Positions 18,358-27,875 of a DNA stretch of 64,000 nucleotides are shown here, piece after piece. Origin of the DNA: Pseudoruegeria aquimaris (GTDB taxonomy: Bacteria; Pseudomonadota; Alphaproteobacteria; Rhodobacterales; Rhodobacteraceae); assembly GCF_900172235.1 (NCBI RefSeq), contig NZ_FWFQ01000001.1, positions 186,001-250,000 on the forward strand. The letters are read 5' to 3'. A program made the translations under genes and the position numbers. The notes under the pieces were generated by a model. That model saw nothing but the letters and a program-made list of their open reading frames with translations. It was not told where the DNA came from and did no database searches. Every line of letters starts with the position of its first letter. Position 1 is the stretch's first letter.

Positions 18358-20645
18358 GACAGTTCCTCCTCTTCCTCGTCGCGGTCGCGGCTGCTGTCGG
18401 TGGTGCGCAGCAGCGCGTAGGCCGACAGCGCCGCCACCACGATCACCGCGATCTCGCCGAAAGTGTCGATGGCGCGGAAATCCACCAGGATCACGTTGAC
18501 GATGTTGCGCCCGAAGGCCTCCGGCGCCGCCGTGGTTTCGAAGAAGTCCGTCAGGCGCAGATCGAGCGGCCCCTGCAGCACGCCGATCAGCACAGCCGAA
18601 ACGACAACGCCGCAAAGCACGGCCAGCACCATGTCTTTCGGGCGCCTGTCATTCTTGCCGCGCTCATCGAGGAAGGGCAGGCTCAGCATCGCGACGGCCA
18701 CCAGCACCACGACGAGGGTCTCCACCAGAAGCTGGGTGATGGCCACGTCAGGTGCGCCGAAGGAGATGAAGATCAGCGCCACCGCGATGCCCTGCACGCC
18801 GAGCGCGGCCACCGCCAGCATCCGCGAGCGCGAGGACGCGGTGACGAGCGCCGCCGCCACGATCAGCACGAGCTCCGGCCAGTGGCGCGGGCTGTTCATG
18901 TCGTCCAGGGCCACGCCGAGGTTCACCGCATCCTTCAGCAGCAGGGTGCCGCCCACCGCCACCACGAAGGTGGCGAAGATGGTGAAGAGGTAGCGTTGCA
19001 GGTTGCCCGATTGCAGGATGCCCGTCTGCCACTTGGCGGCGCGGTAGAGGGCATCGAGGATATTGTCCCAGCCGTTGTCGAAACTCGGGGTCGCGGCGTC
19101 GGCGGCTTCAAGGAAGCGGCGCACCGGGCGATAGAGCGCCAGCAGCAGCCCGCCGATGGCGAAGGTGGCGAGGCTGAGCATCAGTTCGGTGTTCACCCCC
19201 GCCCAGAGGTGCAGGTGCTTGGCCTTCTCCGCGTCACCGAGGATGGCAGCGACCGTGGGCGTGGTGAAATTGACCTCGGCCAACAGCGGCATCAGCCCGA
19301 AGGCCAGCCCCAGCAGCGCCAGCACCATCGGCCCGGCCAGCATGGGCCACGGGGCCTCATGCGGCTCAAGCGGGGTGTCCCCGCGCTTGCCCCAGAAGGG
19401 GCGCAGCGCCACGACGCCTGCCACCGCGAACATCAGCGCGTTGGCGGCCAGCGCCATGACGGTGACGAAGGTGGCGGCATCGCCCGCGGTGATCGTGTTG
19501 GCGTAGATCAGCTCCTTGCCGATGTAGCCGATGAAGGGCGGCAGGCCGGCCATCGAGAGCCCGGCCAGAGCCGCCGTGAAGGCGGTGAAGGGCATGAACC
19601 GGGCCAGCCCGCCCAGCAGATCGGCGTCACGGGTGCCGGTGCCGTGGTCCACGCAGCCCACCACGAGGAACAGCGCCGCCTTGTAGAGCGAATGCACCAC
19701 GAGGAAGGTGGCAAAAGCGGTGATCGCATAGCCTGACGAGGGTGCAAGCAGCATGGTGAGCGTGCCAAGCGCCATCAGCGTGGAGTAGGCCAGCGCCTGC
19801 TTCAGATCGTCCTGCCGCAGCGACAGCACCGAGGTGAACACGGCGGTGACGGCGCCGAAGATGGTGAGAGTCCAGAACCAGAGCTCGGTGCCCGACAGCA
19901 CCGGGTGCAGCCGCGCCATCAGGTAGACGCCGGCCTTCACCATGGTGGCCGAGTGCAGGAAGGCGGAGACGGGCGTGGGCGCGGCCATGGCGTTGGGCAG
20001 CCAGAAATGGAAGGGCACCTGCGCGGATTTCGTGAAGGTGCCGGCAAGGATCAGGATCAGGATCGGCACGTAGAGGCCGCTGCCCTTGATCGCCTCGGCC
20101 TGCGGCACGAGCTGGCTGATCTCGAAGCTGCCGCCGACGGCTCCCAGAAGGATCAGCCCCGCCAGCATCGCCAGCCCGCCCGCCCCGGTGAGCAGCAGCG
20201 CCTGAAGTGCGGAGCGCCGCGCCTTGGGGCTTTCGTTGTCGAAACCGATCAGCAGGTAGGAGGTGAGCGTGGTCAGCTCCCAGAAGACGAAGAGGCCGAT
20301 CAGGTTGTCCGACAGCACCAGCCCCAGCATCGAGAGCATGAAGCTGAACAGGTAGAGCGCGAAGCGGCCATATTGCGGATGCCCCGCGAGGTAGCTGTTG
20401 GAATAGAGCAGAACGAAGGTGCCGATCCCCGAGATCAGCAGCGCGAAGGTCAGGCTCAGCCCGTCCACGAGGAAGGAGAGCGCCACCCCGAGGCTCGGCG
20501 CCCAAGCCCATTCCACACGCAGCGTGTCGCCGGCGGCGATCTGCGGCAGGAACTGGAGGAAGAAGGCGAATATCCCGGCGGACAGCAGCACGGGCAACCA
20601 CCCGACGAACCCGTTGCCCTTCGCTTCATCGTGACCCGCGGCCAT
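18354..20645 (-). CDS. mnhA: Mrp-type Na+/H+ antiporter subunit A
   Basis: A 763-residue NuoL-like subunit with about 20 transmembrane helices. Seen: FWELTTLTSYLLIGF (glutamate helix), FTKSAQVPFHFWLPNAMAAPTPVSAFLHSATMVKAG (quoted in parts: KSAQVPFHFWLPNAM), VHSLYKAALF, and a C-terminal extension carrying the DUF4040 and MrpB-like segments (about residues 590-750). It is shorter than fused MnhAB proteins of some alphaproteobacteria, since subunit B is separate here. First gene of the operon; the 242 bp upstream is shared with the divergent sodium channel gene. Confidence 0.94.
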   Translation of the reverse strand: MAAGHDEAKGNGFVGWLPVLLSAGIFAFFLQFLPQIAAGDTLRVEWAWAPSLGVALSFLVDGLSLTFALLISGIGTFVLLYSNSYLAGHPQYGRFALYLFSFMLSMLGLVLSDNLIGLFVFWELTTLTSYLLIGFDNESPKARRSALQALLLTGAGGLAMLAGLILLGAVGGSFEISQLVPQAEAIKGSGLYVPILILILAGTFTKSAQVPFHFWLPNAMAAPTPVSAFLHSATMVKAGVYLMARLHPVLSGTELWFWTLTIFGAVTAVFTSVLSLRQDDLKQALAYSTLMALGTLTMLLAPSSGYAITAFATFLVVHSLYKAALFLVVGCVDHGTGTRDADLLGGLARFMPFTAFTAALAGLSMAGLPPFIGYIGKELIYANTITAGDAATFVTVMALAANALMFAVAGVVALRPFWGKRGDTPLEPHEAPWPMLAGPMVLALLGLAFGLMPLLAEVNFTTPTVAAILGDAEKAKHLHLWAGVNTELMLSLATFAIGGLLLALYRPVRRFLEAADAATPSFDNGWDNILDALYRAAKWQTGILQSGNLQRYLFTIFATFVVAVGGTLLLKDAVNLGVALDDMNSPRHWPELVLIVAAALVTASSRSRMLAVAALGVQGIAVALIFISFGAPDVAITQLLVETLVVVLVAVAMLSLPFLDERGKNDRRPKDMVLAVLCGVVVSAVLIGVLQGPLDLRLTDFFETTAAPEAFGRNIVNVILVDFRAIDTFGEIAVIVVAALSAYALLRTTDSSRDRDEEEEELS

Positions 20646-20887
20646 TCCGTCCCCATTCTCCTGCCCCGGTCTCGGCCGGGGTTGGTTGCGCGCGGCCGGA
20701 TCGGTTTTCCGGCCTTTTCCAGTAGATAGGCAATTCCGGCCCGAACACCAAACGGGAATTTGCCGATTCTTTCATCATCCGGCGCTCCCTTGCCGTCCGT
20801 GCCTGCCAAACACGCGATTGCCCCTTGCGAAACGCGCCCGAAACACCGAGTTAGGCGCCTGACGGCCATTCTAGAGCGGAGATCCCC

Positions 20888-21673
20888 ATGCGCGCCCGGC
20901 TTGCCCGCCTGATCCAGCACCCCTGGTTCGATCGCACGATCCTGACCCTCATCGTGATCAATGCCATCTGCCTTGCGTTGGAAACGGACGCTTCGGTGAT
21001 GGAGCGATACGGCCCCCTGCTCCACGCGCTCGACAAGGCGATCCTCGCCGTCTTCGTGCTGGAGATCGGCGCCCGGCTGATCGTGGATTTCCGCGGCTTC
21101 TGGCGCGATCCCTGGCGCATCTTCGATTTCTGCATCGTCGCCATCGCGCTGATCCCAGCCACCGGCAGCCTCTCGGCGCTGCGCGCCTTCCGCATCCTGC
21201 GGGTGCTGCGGCTCGTCTCATCGGTGCCCGCCATGCGCCGCGTGGTGGGCGGGCTGCTCTCGGCCCTGCCCGGCATGGGCAGCATCGTTCTGCTTCTGGG
21301 GCTGGTTTTCTTCGTCTTTTCCGTGATTTCCACGAAACTCTTCGCGCAGGCATTCCCGGATTGGTTCGGCTCGCTCTCGGCCTCGGCCTACACGCTGTTC
21401 CAGATCATGACGCTGGAGAGCTGGTCCATGGGCATCGTGCGCCCGGTGATGGAGGTCTACCCCTACGCCTGGATGCTCTTCGTGCCCTTCATCATCATGA
21501 CGGCCTTCACCGTGCTCAACCTCTTCATCGGTGTCATCGTGGACGCGATGCAGAGCGAGCACGAGGCCGCCGCGCGCGCCGAGCGCGATGCGATGATGTC
21601 GGAGAACGAACTTATCCTTCAGGAAATCAGGGCCTTGCGGGCCGAAGTTCAGGAAATGCGCGCCGGCAGGTGA
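20888..21673 (+). CDS. Single-domain voltage-gated sodium channel (NaChBac/NavAb type)
   Basis: A 261-residue six-helix channel subunit that should form a homotetramer in the inner membrane. Seen: S1 to S3 at about 15-33, 48-66 and 77-91; an S4 voltage sensor with four arginines three residues apart (R99, R102, R105, R108, in LRAFRILRVLRLV); S5 at about 124-148; the pore filter TLESWSM at 175-181, identical to the filter sequence I know from NavAb; S6 at 194-220; and a C-terminal acidic neck and coiled coil at about 230-258. It is divergent from the Mrp operon. Confidence 0.93.
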   Translation: MRARLARLIQHPWFDRTILTLIVINAICLALETDASVMERYGPLLHALDKAILAVFVLEIGARLIVDFRGFWRDPWRIFDFCIVAIALIPATGSLSALRAFRILRVLRLVSSVPAMRRVVGGLLSALPGMGSIVLLLGLVFFVFSVISTKLFAQAFPDWFGSLSASAYTLFQIMTLESWSMGIVRPVMEVYPYAWMLFVPFIIMTAFTVLNLFIGVIVDAMQSEHEAAARAERDAMMSENELILQEIRALRAEVQEMRAGR

Positions 21674-21700
21674 CGCCTGCGCCCCCGCGGACGGGGCGGC

Positions 21701-22462
21701 TCACCCGGCCGCGGCGCGCAGCAGGCGCTTGCGCGCCGCCGGGATCGCCCCGATGTCCAGCCCGGTGAAGACGTGCAACGTGTCGAGCTCGCGGTCCACC
21801 ACCGCGTGATCCGAGACCCAGCCCCCCATCATCAGGTAGCTGCGCAGCAGCGGCGGCATGGCCCGCAGGCCCCGCTTCGGATCCGGCTTGCGCCGCAGCC
21901 GCTGGGCGAAGCGGAAGACATTGGGCGCCTTGACCTTGGGCCGCAGGCGCTGCGGCCCGAGGTGGCGCGCCTTCAGCAGCGCGAAAGCATCGCCGTAGGC
22001 CTCGGTTTCGGTGCCCTTGAAGGAGGAGCACCCGAACAGCATCCGCACGCCGTTGGCATCGACGAACCGCGTCAGCGCCGCCCAGGCGATGCGCGGGATG
22101 TCCGGGTCGGTGAGATCGGGATCCACGCAGAAGCGCCCCACTTCCACCATCGGCCCCTCGAACTCCGACAGGCCCGAAAGCTCGTAGTATTGCGCCGCGT
22201 AGCTGCGCGAGATCTCGGCCCCGCCCGCCAGCGGCAGCAGGCGGTAGCAGCAGACCAGCCGGCCGCTCTCGGCCTCCTCCACCAGCACGTGGCGGCAGAG
22301 GGGATCGAAGGCGTCGGCGTCCAGCCCCGCGCGCTCCGGTGCAGCCCCCTGCCCGGCGGAAGGCCGCGGGAAGGCCCGGTAGCGCAGGGCCTGCGCGGCG
22401 CGCAGATCCTGCTCCGACTGCGCGAAACGCGCCACGTAGCGGCCCTTGGAGATACGCGACAT
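21701..22462 (-). CDS. olsB: L-ornithine N-alpha-acyltransferase (ornithine lipid synthesis)
   Basis: A 253-residue acyltransferase of the GNAT-like OlsB group that transfers a 3-hydroxyacyl chain from acyl carrier protein to ornithine, giving lyso-ornithine lipid. Seen: RYVARFAQSEQDLRAAQALRYRAF at the start (in parts RFAQSEQDL, LRYRAF), DPLCRHVLVEE, EVGRFCVDP and GCSSFKGT, the conserved segments of the family. No olsA acyltransferase adjoins it, so the second acylation enzyme must be elsewhere. Other GNAT functions are less likely given the FCVDP and CSSF motifs. Convergent with the channel gene. Confidence 0.85.
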   Translation of the reverse strand: MSRISKGRYVARFAQSEQDLRAAQALRYRAFPRPSAGQGAAPERAGLDADAFDPLCRHVLVEEAESGRLVCCYRLLPLAGGAEISRSYAAQYYELSGLSEFEGPMVEVGRFCVDPDLTDPDIPRIAWAALTRFVDANGVRMLFGCSSFKGTETEAYGDAFALLKARHLGPQRLRPKVKAPNVFRFAQRLRRKPDPKRGLRAMPPLLRSYLMMGGWVSDHAVVDRELDTLHVFTGLDIGAIPAARKRLLRAAAG

Positions 22463-22567
22463 CGTGATCCCTCGCTGGCTTGGCGCCGGGGCGCCCTCGC
22501 CCTAAATTATGTTGCCAAAGCCCCTATCACACAAGATGTGACAGGCATTTGAAGGAGAGGGCCAGAT

Positions 22568-22978
22568 ATGGACAAGATCACCAAGTCGGACGCCGAGTGG
22601 CGCGCACAATTGTCGGACCTTGCCTACAAGGTCACACGCAAGCACGGCACGGAGCGGGCCTTCACCCACGAGGATTTCCCGAAAGGCCCCGGCGTCTACA
22701 CCTGCACCTGCTGCGGCGCGCCGCTGTTCGGGCAGGACACGAAATACGATTCCGGCTCCGGCTGGCCCAGTTTCTACGCGCCACTGGAAGGCGCGCCCAT
22801 CGGCACGCAGGAAGACAGGCGCCTGTTCATGCGCCGCACCGAGGTGCATTGCACGCGCTGCGACGCCCATCTCGGCCATGTCTTTCCCGACGGCCCCGCC
22901 CCCACCGGCCTGCGCTACTGCATCAACGGCGTCGCGCTCGGCTTCAAGCCAGAGGGCGAAACGGACCCGGAGGCCTGA
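22568..22978 (+). CDS. msrB: Peptide methionine (R)-S-oxide reductase
   Basis: Reduces the R-form of methionine sulfoxide in proteins. The 136-residue single-domain protein has the catalytic cysteine in RYCINGVAL (Cys118), the zinc-binding pairs Cys46/Cys49 and Cys95/Cys98, and GSGWPSFY and HLGHVFPDGP motifs. No signal peptide, so cytoplasmic. A GGAGAGGGCCAGAT segment provides the ribosome binding site. No msrA adjoins it. Confidence 0.96.
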   Translation: MDKITKSDAEWRAQLSDLAYKVTRKHGTERAFTHEDFPKGPGVYTCTCCGAPLFGQDTKYDSGSGWPSFYAPLEGAPIGTQEDRRLFMRRTEVHCTRCDAHLGHVFPDGPAPTGLRYCINGVALGFKPEGETDPEA

Positions 22979-23017
22979 GCGCCTCCGCGACCGCGCCGCC
23001 GGGGCCGGCCCGCGGGA

Positions 23018-23476
23018 TCAGTTGCCGACGAGCTGGTCGGCGCTGACGTTGCCCACGCTGTTGATGATCTGGGTGATGAGGTTCACGTTGGCGATGTTGG
23101 TCTCGGTCACGCGGCGGTTCAGCGTCACCACGCGGCCGTTCTCGAGGCCGAAGCGCTCGATGTTGGTGATCACGCCATCCTCGGCGAAGGACACCGCCAC
23201 GACCTGCCTGTCGATCACCTCGGGCGCGCGGAAGGCGAAGTGGCGCCAGCGCGAGCCCACGTAGAACCAGGAATCATCGCCCACCACGCCGGAGATCGTC
23301 GGCTCGCCGATGGTCTCGGCCAGCGTGTCGCGGGTATCGACGCCCACGGTGATCTCCGCGAGGTCGAGTTCGCTTGGCGCGAAGCCGTGGTTCTGGTAGG
23401 TGGCGGCGCAGGCGGACAGCATGAAGGCCACGCCAAGTGCCGCGATGCTTTTGCCGGCGATCCAGCCTTTGCGCAT
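23018..23476 (-). CDS. bamE: Outer-membrane assembly lipoprotein BamE (SmpA/OmlA domain)
   Basis: A 152-residue lipoprotein. The signal peptide ends at the lipobox LSAC, giving an N-terminal lipidated Cys. The mature part contains the BamE-type fold: DTRDTLAETIGEPTISG followed by WFYVGSR, matching SmpA/OmlA. It would help BamA insert outer-membrane proteins. It is divergent from yceD, the usual alphaproteobacterial arrangement. Confidence 0.9.
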   Translation of the reverse strand: MRKGWIAGKSIAALGVAFMLSACAATYQNHGFAPSELDLAEITVGVDTRDTLAETIGEPTISGVVGDDSWFYVGSRWRHFAFRAPEVIDRQVVAVSFAEDGVITNIERFGLENGRVVTLNRRVTETNIANVNLITQIINSVGNVSADQLVGN

Positions 23477-23560
23477 TCCGTCCCTCTTGCCTTGCCTTCG
23501 CTTGCCTCGTATCCGGCTTTACAGAAGGAATGGCACCGGTTCAAGAATGGATGACGTGAG

Positions 23561-24124
23561 ATGACACAGCCTGAGCACGAAGGCCACGGCCCGAAACGGA
23601 GATGGGCTGTGGCGGAGCTTTCGCAGAAGAAACCCACCCGGTTCCGCTTCGAGCCCTCCCCCGAGGAGCGCGCGGCGCTGGCCGAGGAGATGGGGATCTC
23701 CGCGGTGCGCAAGCTGCGCTTCGAGGGCGAGCTGAAGCCACGCGGCAAGCGGGACTGGATTCTCGAAGCCCATCTCGGGGCCACGGTGGTGCAGCCCTGC
23801 GTGGTGACGCTGGAGCCGGTTTCCACCCGCCTCGAAGAAGACGTGCGCCGCCATTTCAGCGCCGATTGCGCCGATCCCGACGAGGAAGAGGTGGAACTGG
23901 CCGATGACGACGGCATGGAGCCCCTGGGCGAGGTGATCGACGCGGGCGCGGTGATGGCCGAGGCCCTCGCGCTGGCCCTGCCGCTCTACCCGCGCGCCAG
24001 CGGCGCCGCCCTTGAAGCGGCCCAGTTCACCGAGCCCGGAAAGGCCCCGATGACCGACGAGGAAGCGCGCCCCTTCGCAGCGCTTTCGGCCCTGCGCGAC
24101 AGCCTGAAAAAAGGCGAAAATTAA
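23561..24124 (+). CDS. yceD: YceD/DUF177 family protein (23S rRNA accumulation protein)
   Basis: A 187-residue acidic protein of the YceD family, which is nearly always next to rpmF and is reported to affect 23S rRNA accumulation. Seen: an N-terminal half with LRFEGELKPRGKRDWILEAHLGATVVQPCVVTLEPV (quoted in parts: LEAHLGATVVQPCVVTLEPV), an acidic central tract DPDEEEVEL, and EVIDAGAVMAEALALALPLYPR. The first PQPCVVT cysteine is kept. The position before rpmF supports the assignment. Confidence 0.9.
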   Translation: MTQPEHEGHGPKRRWAVAELSQKKPTRFRFEPSPEERAALAEEMGISAVRKLRFEGELKPRGKRDWILEAHLGATVVQPCVVTLEPVSTRLEEDVRRHFSADCADPDEEEVELADDDGMEPLGEVIDAGAVMAEALALALPLYPRASGAALEAAQFTEPGKAPMTDEEARPFAALSALRDSLKKGEN

Positions 24125-24140
24125 GGGCTCAAGAAAACAC

Positions 24141-24168
24141 TTGCGCTGGCCGTGAATCGCAGTATGTT
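24141..24168 (+). promoter_or_regulatory. Probable rpmF promoter
   Basis: TTGCGC (24141-24146) and TATGTT (24163-24168) are spaced 16 bp apart in the 151-bp gap between yceD and rpmF, leaving a leader of about 100 nt that could hold autoregulatory structure. Confidence 0.5.
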
Positions 24169-24275
24169 CCCGGCCTCGTTTACATGATGGGTTGGACTCG
24201 GGCTGCGCGGTGGCGTATGTAGCCGAATAACCCGGGAAATCAGGGGTTCGCCCCTCCTAGCATCGAGGATGAGAC

Positions 24276-24485
24276 ATGGCTGTCCCTCAGAACAAAGTCA
24301 CGCGGTCCCGCCGCGGAAATCGCCGCGCGCACGACGCCCTGGTTGCAGGCAACCCGGCGGAATGCCCGAACTGCGGTGAGCTGAAGCGCCCGCACCACGT
24401 GTGTGGCGCCTGTGGTCACTACGACGATCGCGAAGTTGTCGCCCAGGCCGATGAGATCGATCTGGACGAAGAAGACGCGGCGTAA
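24276..24485 (+). CDS. rpmF: 50S ribosomal protein L32
   Basis: A 69-residue ribosomal protein: basic start [20 protein letters not shown], then the zinc-ribbon cysteines in CPNCGELK and VCGACGHY, and an acidic tail. A GAGGATGAG Shine-Dalgarno precedes the ATG. Followed 26 bp later by plsX, the standard order linking ribosome and phospholipid synthesis genes. Confidence 0.97.
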   Translation: MAVPQNKVTRSRRGNRRAHDALVAGNPAECPNCGELKRPHHVCGACGHYDDREVVAQADEIDLDEEDAA

Positions 24486-24511
24486 GCCTGCGTAAGTTGC
24501 GCGCCCGGGAC

Positions 24512-25624
24512 ATGGCGACGGACACGAATACCACGCAGACCCCGGGTGCGCGTCGCACGATCATTTCGGTCGACGCCATGGGCGGCGACCGAGGCCCGGC
24601 GGCCGTTGTCGCCGGCATCGCGCAATCCGCCGAGAAGAACCCCGACATCGGGTTCATCGTTCACGGCGACGCGAAAGTTCTCAAAAAACTGATCGCCAGG
24701 AAGCGCGGCCTTGCCGAACGCTGCGAGATCCGTGACTGCCCCGAGGTCGTCACGATGGACGCAAAGCCCTCGCACGTCATGCGCAACGGCAAGAACACCT
24801 CGATGTGGTCGGCCATCGAAGCCGTCCGCAACGGCGAGGCCACGGTCTGCGTCTCCTGCGGCAACACCGGCGCGCTCATGGCGGTGTCGATGATCCGCCT
24901 GCGCAAGATCCCCGGCGTGAACCGCCCGGCGATCGCCTGCCTCTGGCCCTCGCGCAACCCCGGCGGCTTCAACGTGATGCTCGACGTGGGCGCCGACATC
25001 CGCGCCGATGCCGAGGACCTGCTGCAATACGCCCTGATGGGCGCCTCCTACGCCCGCAACGGGCTCGGCCTCACCCGCCCCCGCATCGGCCTGCTGAACG
25101 TGGGCACCGAGGAGCACAAGGGCCGGGCCGAGCTGAAGGCCGCCCAGGAGCTGATCGTCGGGAAGGCCGCGGAGGCCAACTTCGAATACGTGGGCTTCGT
25201 GGAAGGCGGCGACATTCCCTCCGACCGCGTGGACGTGATCGTCACCGACGGTTTCACCGGCAACGTGGCGCTGAAGACCGGCGAAGGCACCGCCCGGCTC
25301 ATCAGCGAACTGCTGCGCGAGGCCTTCAAGTTCTCGCCGCTGTCGCGCCTTGCCGCCCTGCTGGCCCTGACCTCGCTCAAACGCCTCCAGAAACGGATCG
25401 ATCCGCGCCGGGTGAACGGCGGGGTCTTCCTCGGGCTGAACGGCACCGTGGTGAAATCCCACGGCTCCGCCGACGCCACCGGCGTCTCCGCCGCCATCAA
25501 GCTGGCCTTCACGCTGGCCCAGTCCGGCTTCACCGAAAAGCTGGCCGCTCGGGTTGCATCTGCCGTAACGTCACGACATGATGCGCCGACTCCAGAGCAG
25601 CCAGCCAACGGTACAAAAGAATGA
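24512..25624 (+). CDS. plsX: Phosphate acyltransferase PlsX
   Basis: Forms acyl-phosphate from acyl-ACP as the first step of glycerolipid synthesis with PlsY. 370 residues, usual length. Seen: ISVDAMGGDRGP at the N-terminus, KPSHVMRNGKNTSMW, SCGNTGALMA, and the downstream VDVIVTDGFTGNVALK. The ATG at 24512 is preferred; a TTG 15 bp earlier is open but has no better ribosome binding site. Overlaps fabH by ATGA. Confidence 0.96.
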   Translation: MATDTNTTQTPGARRTIISVDAMGGDRGPAAVVAGIAQSAEKNPDIGFIVHGDAKVLKKLIARKRGLAERCEIRDCPEVVTMDAKPSHVMRNGKNTSMWSAIEAVRNGEATVCVSCGNTGALMAVSMIRLRKIPGVNRPAIACLWPSRNPGGFNVMLDVGADIRADAEDLLQYALMGASYARNGLGLTRPRIGLLNVGTEEHKGRAELKAAQELIVGKAAEANFEYVGFVEGGDIPSDRVDVIVTDGFTGNVALKTGEGTARLISELLREAFKFSPLSRLAALLALTSLKRLQKRIDPRRVNGGVFLGLNGTVVKSHGSADATGVSAAIKLAFTLAQSGFTEKLAARVASAVTSRHDAPTPEQPANGTKE

Positions 25625-26592
25625 CAACACGCGCTGTGGCCAAGGGGATTGGCCACTACCTGCCTGAACGCATCGTTCCCAACAGCGAATTCGAAAAGAC
25701 CCTCGACACGAGCGACGAGTGGATTCGCAGCCGCTCCGGGATCGAGCGCCGCCACTTCGCCGCCGAGAGCGAAACCACCTCCGACATGGCCGTGAAGGCT
25801 GCCGAGGCCGCGCTGGCCGATGCCGGCATGACGGCCAGCGATCTGGACGCCATCGTCGTGGCCACCTCCACCCCCGATCTCACCTTCCCCTCCGCCGCCA
25901 CGATGGTGCAGGCCAAGCTGGGCATGGAGCGCGGCTTCGCCTTCGACGTGCAGGCCGTCTGCGCCGGCTTCGTCTATGCGCTCACCAATGCCAACGCGCT
26001 GATCCTTTCGGGCCAGGCCAGGCGGGTTCTGGTGATCGGGGCCGAAACCTTCTCCCGCATCATGGACTGGACGGACCGCTCCACCTGCGTGCTGTTCGGC
26101 GATGGCGCCGGCGCGCTGATCCTCGAAGCCGAGGAAGGCGAAGGCACCTCCGCCGATCGCGGGATCCTCGCCACCGATCTCAACTCCGACGGGCGCTACA
26201 AGGATCTGCTCTACGTGGACGGCGGCGTCTCCACCCAGACGACGGGCCATCTGCGCATGGTGGGCAAGGAAGTGTTCCGCCACGCCATCGAGAAACTCTG
26301 CGCCACCGCCAACACCGCGCTCGAAAAGGCCGGGCTCACCGCGCAGGACGTGGACTGGATCGTGCCGCACCAGGCCAACCTGCGCATCATCAAGGGCACG
26401 GCCCAGAAGATGAAGATCCCGATGAGCCACGTGGTGGTGACCGTGCAGGATCACGGCAACACCTCGGCGGCCTCGATTCCCCTCGCGCTTTCGGTGGGCA
26501 AGGCCCGTGGCCAGATCAAGGAAGGCGATCTGGTGGTGACCGAGGCGATCGGCGGCGGGCTGGCCTGGGGGTCGGTGGTGATCCGCTGGTAG
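25621..26592 (+). CDS. fabH: 3-oxoacyl-ACP synthase III
   Basis: Condenses acetyl-CoA with malonyl-ACP to start fatty acid synthesis. The 323-residue thiolase-fold enzyme has the catalytic triad: Cys114 in QAVCAGF, His in VPHQANLRI and Asn in DHGNTSAAS; the C-terminus GGGLAWGSVVIRW is typical. Translationally coupled to plsX through a 4-bp overlap. Confidence 0.97.
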   Translation: MTTRAVAKGIGHYLPERIVPNSEFEKTLDTSDEWIRSRSGIERRHFAAESETTSDMAVKAAEAALADAGMTASDLDAIVVATSTPDLTFPSAATMVQAKLGMERGFAFDVQAVCAGFVYALTNANALILSGQARRVLVIGAETFSRIMDWTDRSTCVLFGDGAGALILEAEEGEGTSADRGILATDLNSDGRYKDLLYVDGGVSTQTTGHLRMVGKEVFRHAIEKLCATANTALEKAGLTAQDVDWIVPHQANLRIIKGTAQKMKIPMSHVVVTVQDHGNTSAASIPLALSVGKARGQIKEGDLVVTEAIGGGLAWGSVVIRW

Positions 26593-26626
26593 GGGCAAAT
26601 GAACCTGCCTCGGCAAGTTGTTGATA

Positions 26627-26656
26627 TTGACTCGGAATTTGCCCGCCCTCTATTCT
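26627..26656 (+). promoter_or_regulatory. Probable ihfA promoter
   Basis: TTGACT (26627-26632) and TATTCT (26651-26656), spacer 18 bp, in the 87-bp gap after fabH. The surrounding sequence is AT-rich compared with the rest of the window. Confidence 0.5.
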
Positions 26657-26679
26657 GCCCGGATAGATAGGGGGATGTC

Positions 26680-26982
26680 ATGAGTCCGAAAACGTTGACG
26701 CGTATGGATCTGAGCGAGGCCGTATTTCAGGAGGTCGGGCTCAGCCGGAACGAATCCGCACAGCTTGTCGAGAGTGTTCTGGAGCACATGTCCAACGCCC
26801 TGGTGAACGGAGAGACGGTCAAGATTTCCTCTTTCGGTACCTTCGGCGTGCGCGACAAGGCCGCGCGGGTTGGCCGAAATCCGAAAACGGGGGAAGAGGT
26901 TCCGATCCACCCCCGCCGCGTTCTGACCTTCCGTCCGTCCCACCTGATGAAGGAACGTGTGGCGGCGGGCAACAAGAAGTAA
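26680..26982 (+). CDS. ihfA: Integration host factor subunit alpha
   Basis: A 100-residue HU/IHF-family DNA-bending protein: [10 protein letters not shown] start, then [31 protein letters not shown] (in parts: [18 protein letters not shown]) with the intercalating proline arm [12 protein letters not shown]. Position after fabH and before a MerR gene is that of alphaproteobacterial ihfA rather than hupB. A run of G (AGGGGG) precedes the ATG. Confidence 0.95.
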   Translation: MSPKTLTRMDLSEAVFQEVGLSRNESAQLVESVLEHMSNALVNGETVKISSFGTFGVRDKAARVGRNPKTGEEVPIHPRRVLTFRPSHLMKERVAAGNKK

Positions 26983-27002
26983 GGGCGCAGGGCACCGAGG
27001 GC

Positions 27003-27821
27003 ATGGCCAAATCCGCTGACGCGTTCCGCACGATCTCCGAAGTCTCGGACTGGCTGGATACCCCGGCACATGTGCTGCGATTCTGGGAAAGCCGGTTTTC
27101 CCAGGTGAAACCGGTGAAGCGGGCCGGCGGGCGGCGCTACTACCGCCCCGCCGACATGCTGCTGCTGGGGGGAATCAAGAAACTGCTGCACGAGGACGGG
27201 CTTTCGATCAAGGAGGCCCAGCAGGTGCTGCGGGAGCAGGGCGTGAAGCAGGTGGCGCGGCTTTCGCGTCCCATCGACGACGAGGCCGCCCCTGCCCCGG
27301 CCGCCGACGTGAAATCCGCCGTTGACCGCGCGACCTCGGCCGGCGGCGCCACCGGGAACGCCGCGGCCGCCAAGGCACCTGCCGCCAAGCCGCGCATCCT
27401 CTCCGCCATGCCCGAGGCCGCCAATCTCTCCACCCCGGTGCAGGCCGATCTCTTCGCGCAGCCTGCCGCCGCGGAGACCGAGGCTGGCGCTGCGCCGGCG
27501 CCCTCGCAGGCCGCCGAATCCGCAGTCGCCCCCGATTCCCGCGCCGAACCGGGCACCGGCCCGGAAAATCCCACCGAGGGAACTCCGGCGCAGGCAACGG
27601 AGCCCGCGCCGGAGACCGCACCCGCCAGCGCAGCCGGGACCGTGACTCCGAGCGCGGGCAGCGGCGCCTTCCTTGAAGATCCGGCCCGGATTCTCGCCTT
27701 GCGCGACAGGCTCAGGGCCCGCCGCACAGGCGATGCAGCCGCCCTGCGTCCGCTCTATGAAAGGCTGCGCGCCCTGCGCGAAAACATGGACGCTCCGCTG
27801 GCTTCGAAGAATGGAAAATAA
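27003..27821 (+). CDS. MerR family transcriptional regulator
   Basis: A 272-residue protein. The first 70 residues are a MerR-type winged helix: [26 protein letters not shown] and [10 protein letters not shown]. The rest, about residues 90-245, is a low-complexity Ala/Pro-rich linker ending in a short helical segment [16 protein letters not shown]. There is no effector-binding domain or metal-site cysteine, so the inducer is unknown. The gene follows ihfA by 20 bp in an arrangement conserved in alphaproteobacteria. Confidence 0.88.
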   Translation: MAKSADAFRTISEVSDWLDTPAHVLRFWESRFSQVKPVKRAGGRRYYRPADMLLLGGIKKLLHEDGLSIKEAQQVLREQGVKQVARLSRPIDDEAAPAPAADVKSAVDRATSAGGATGNAAAAKAPAAKPRILSAMPEAANLSTPVQADLFAQPAAAETEAGAAPAPSQAAESAVAPDSRAEPGTGPENPTEGTPAQATEPAPETAPASAAGTVTPSAGSGAFLEDPARILALRDRLRARRTGDAAALRPLYERLRALRENMDAPLASKNGK

Positions 27822-27875
27822 CCGGGCAATTCGCCCTTGCCCCCGCCGCAAAAACCAGTATGAAGAGCCTCAAGT

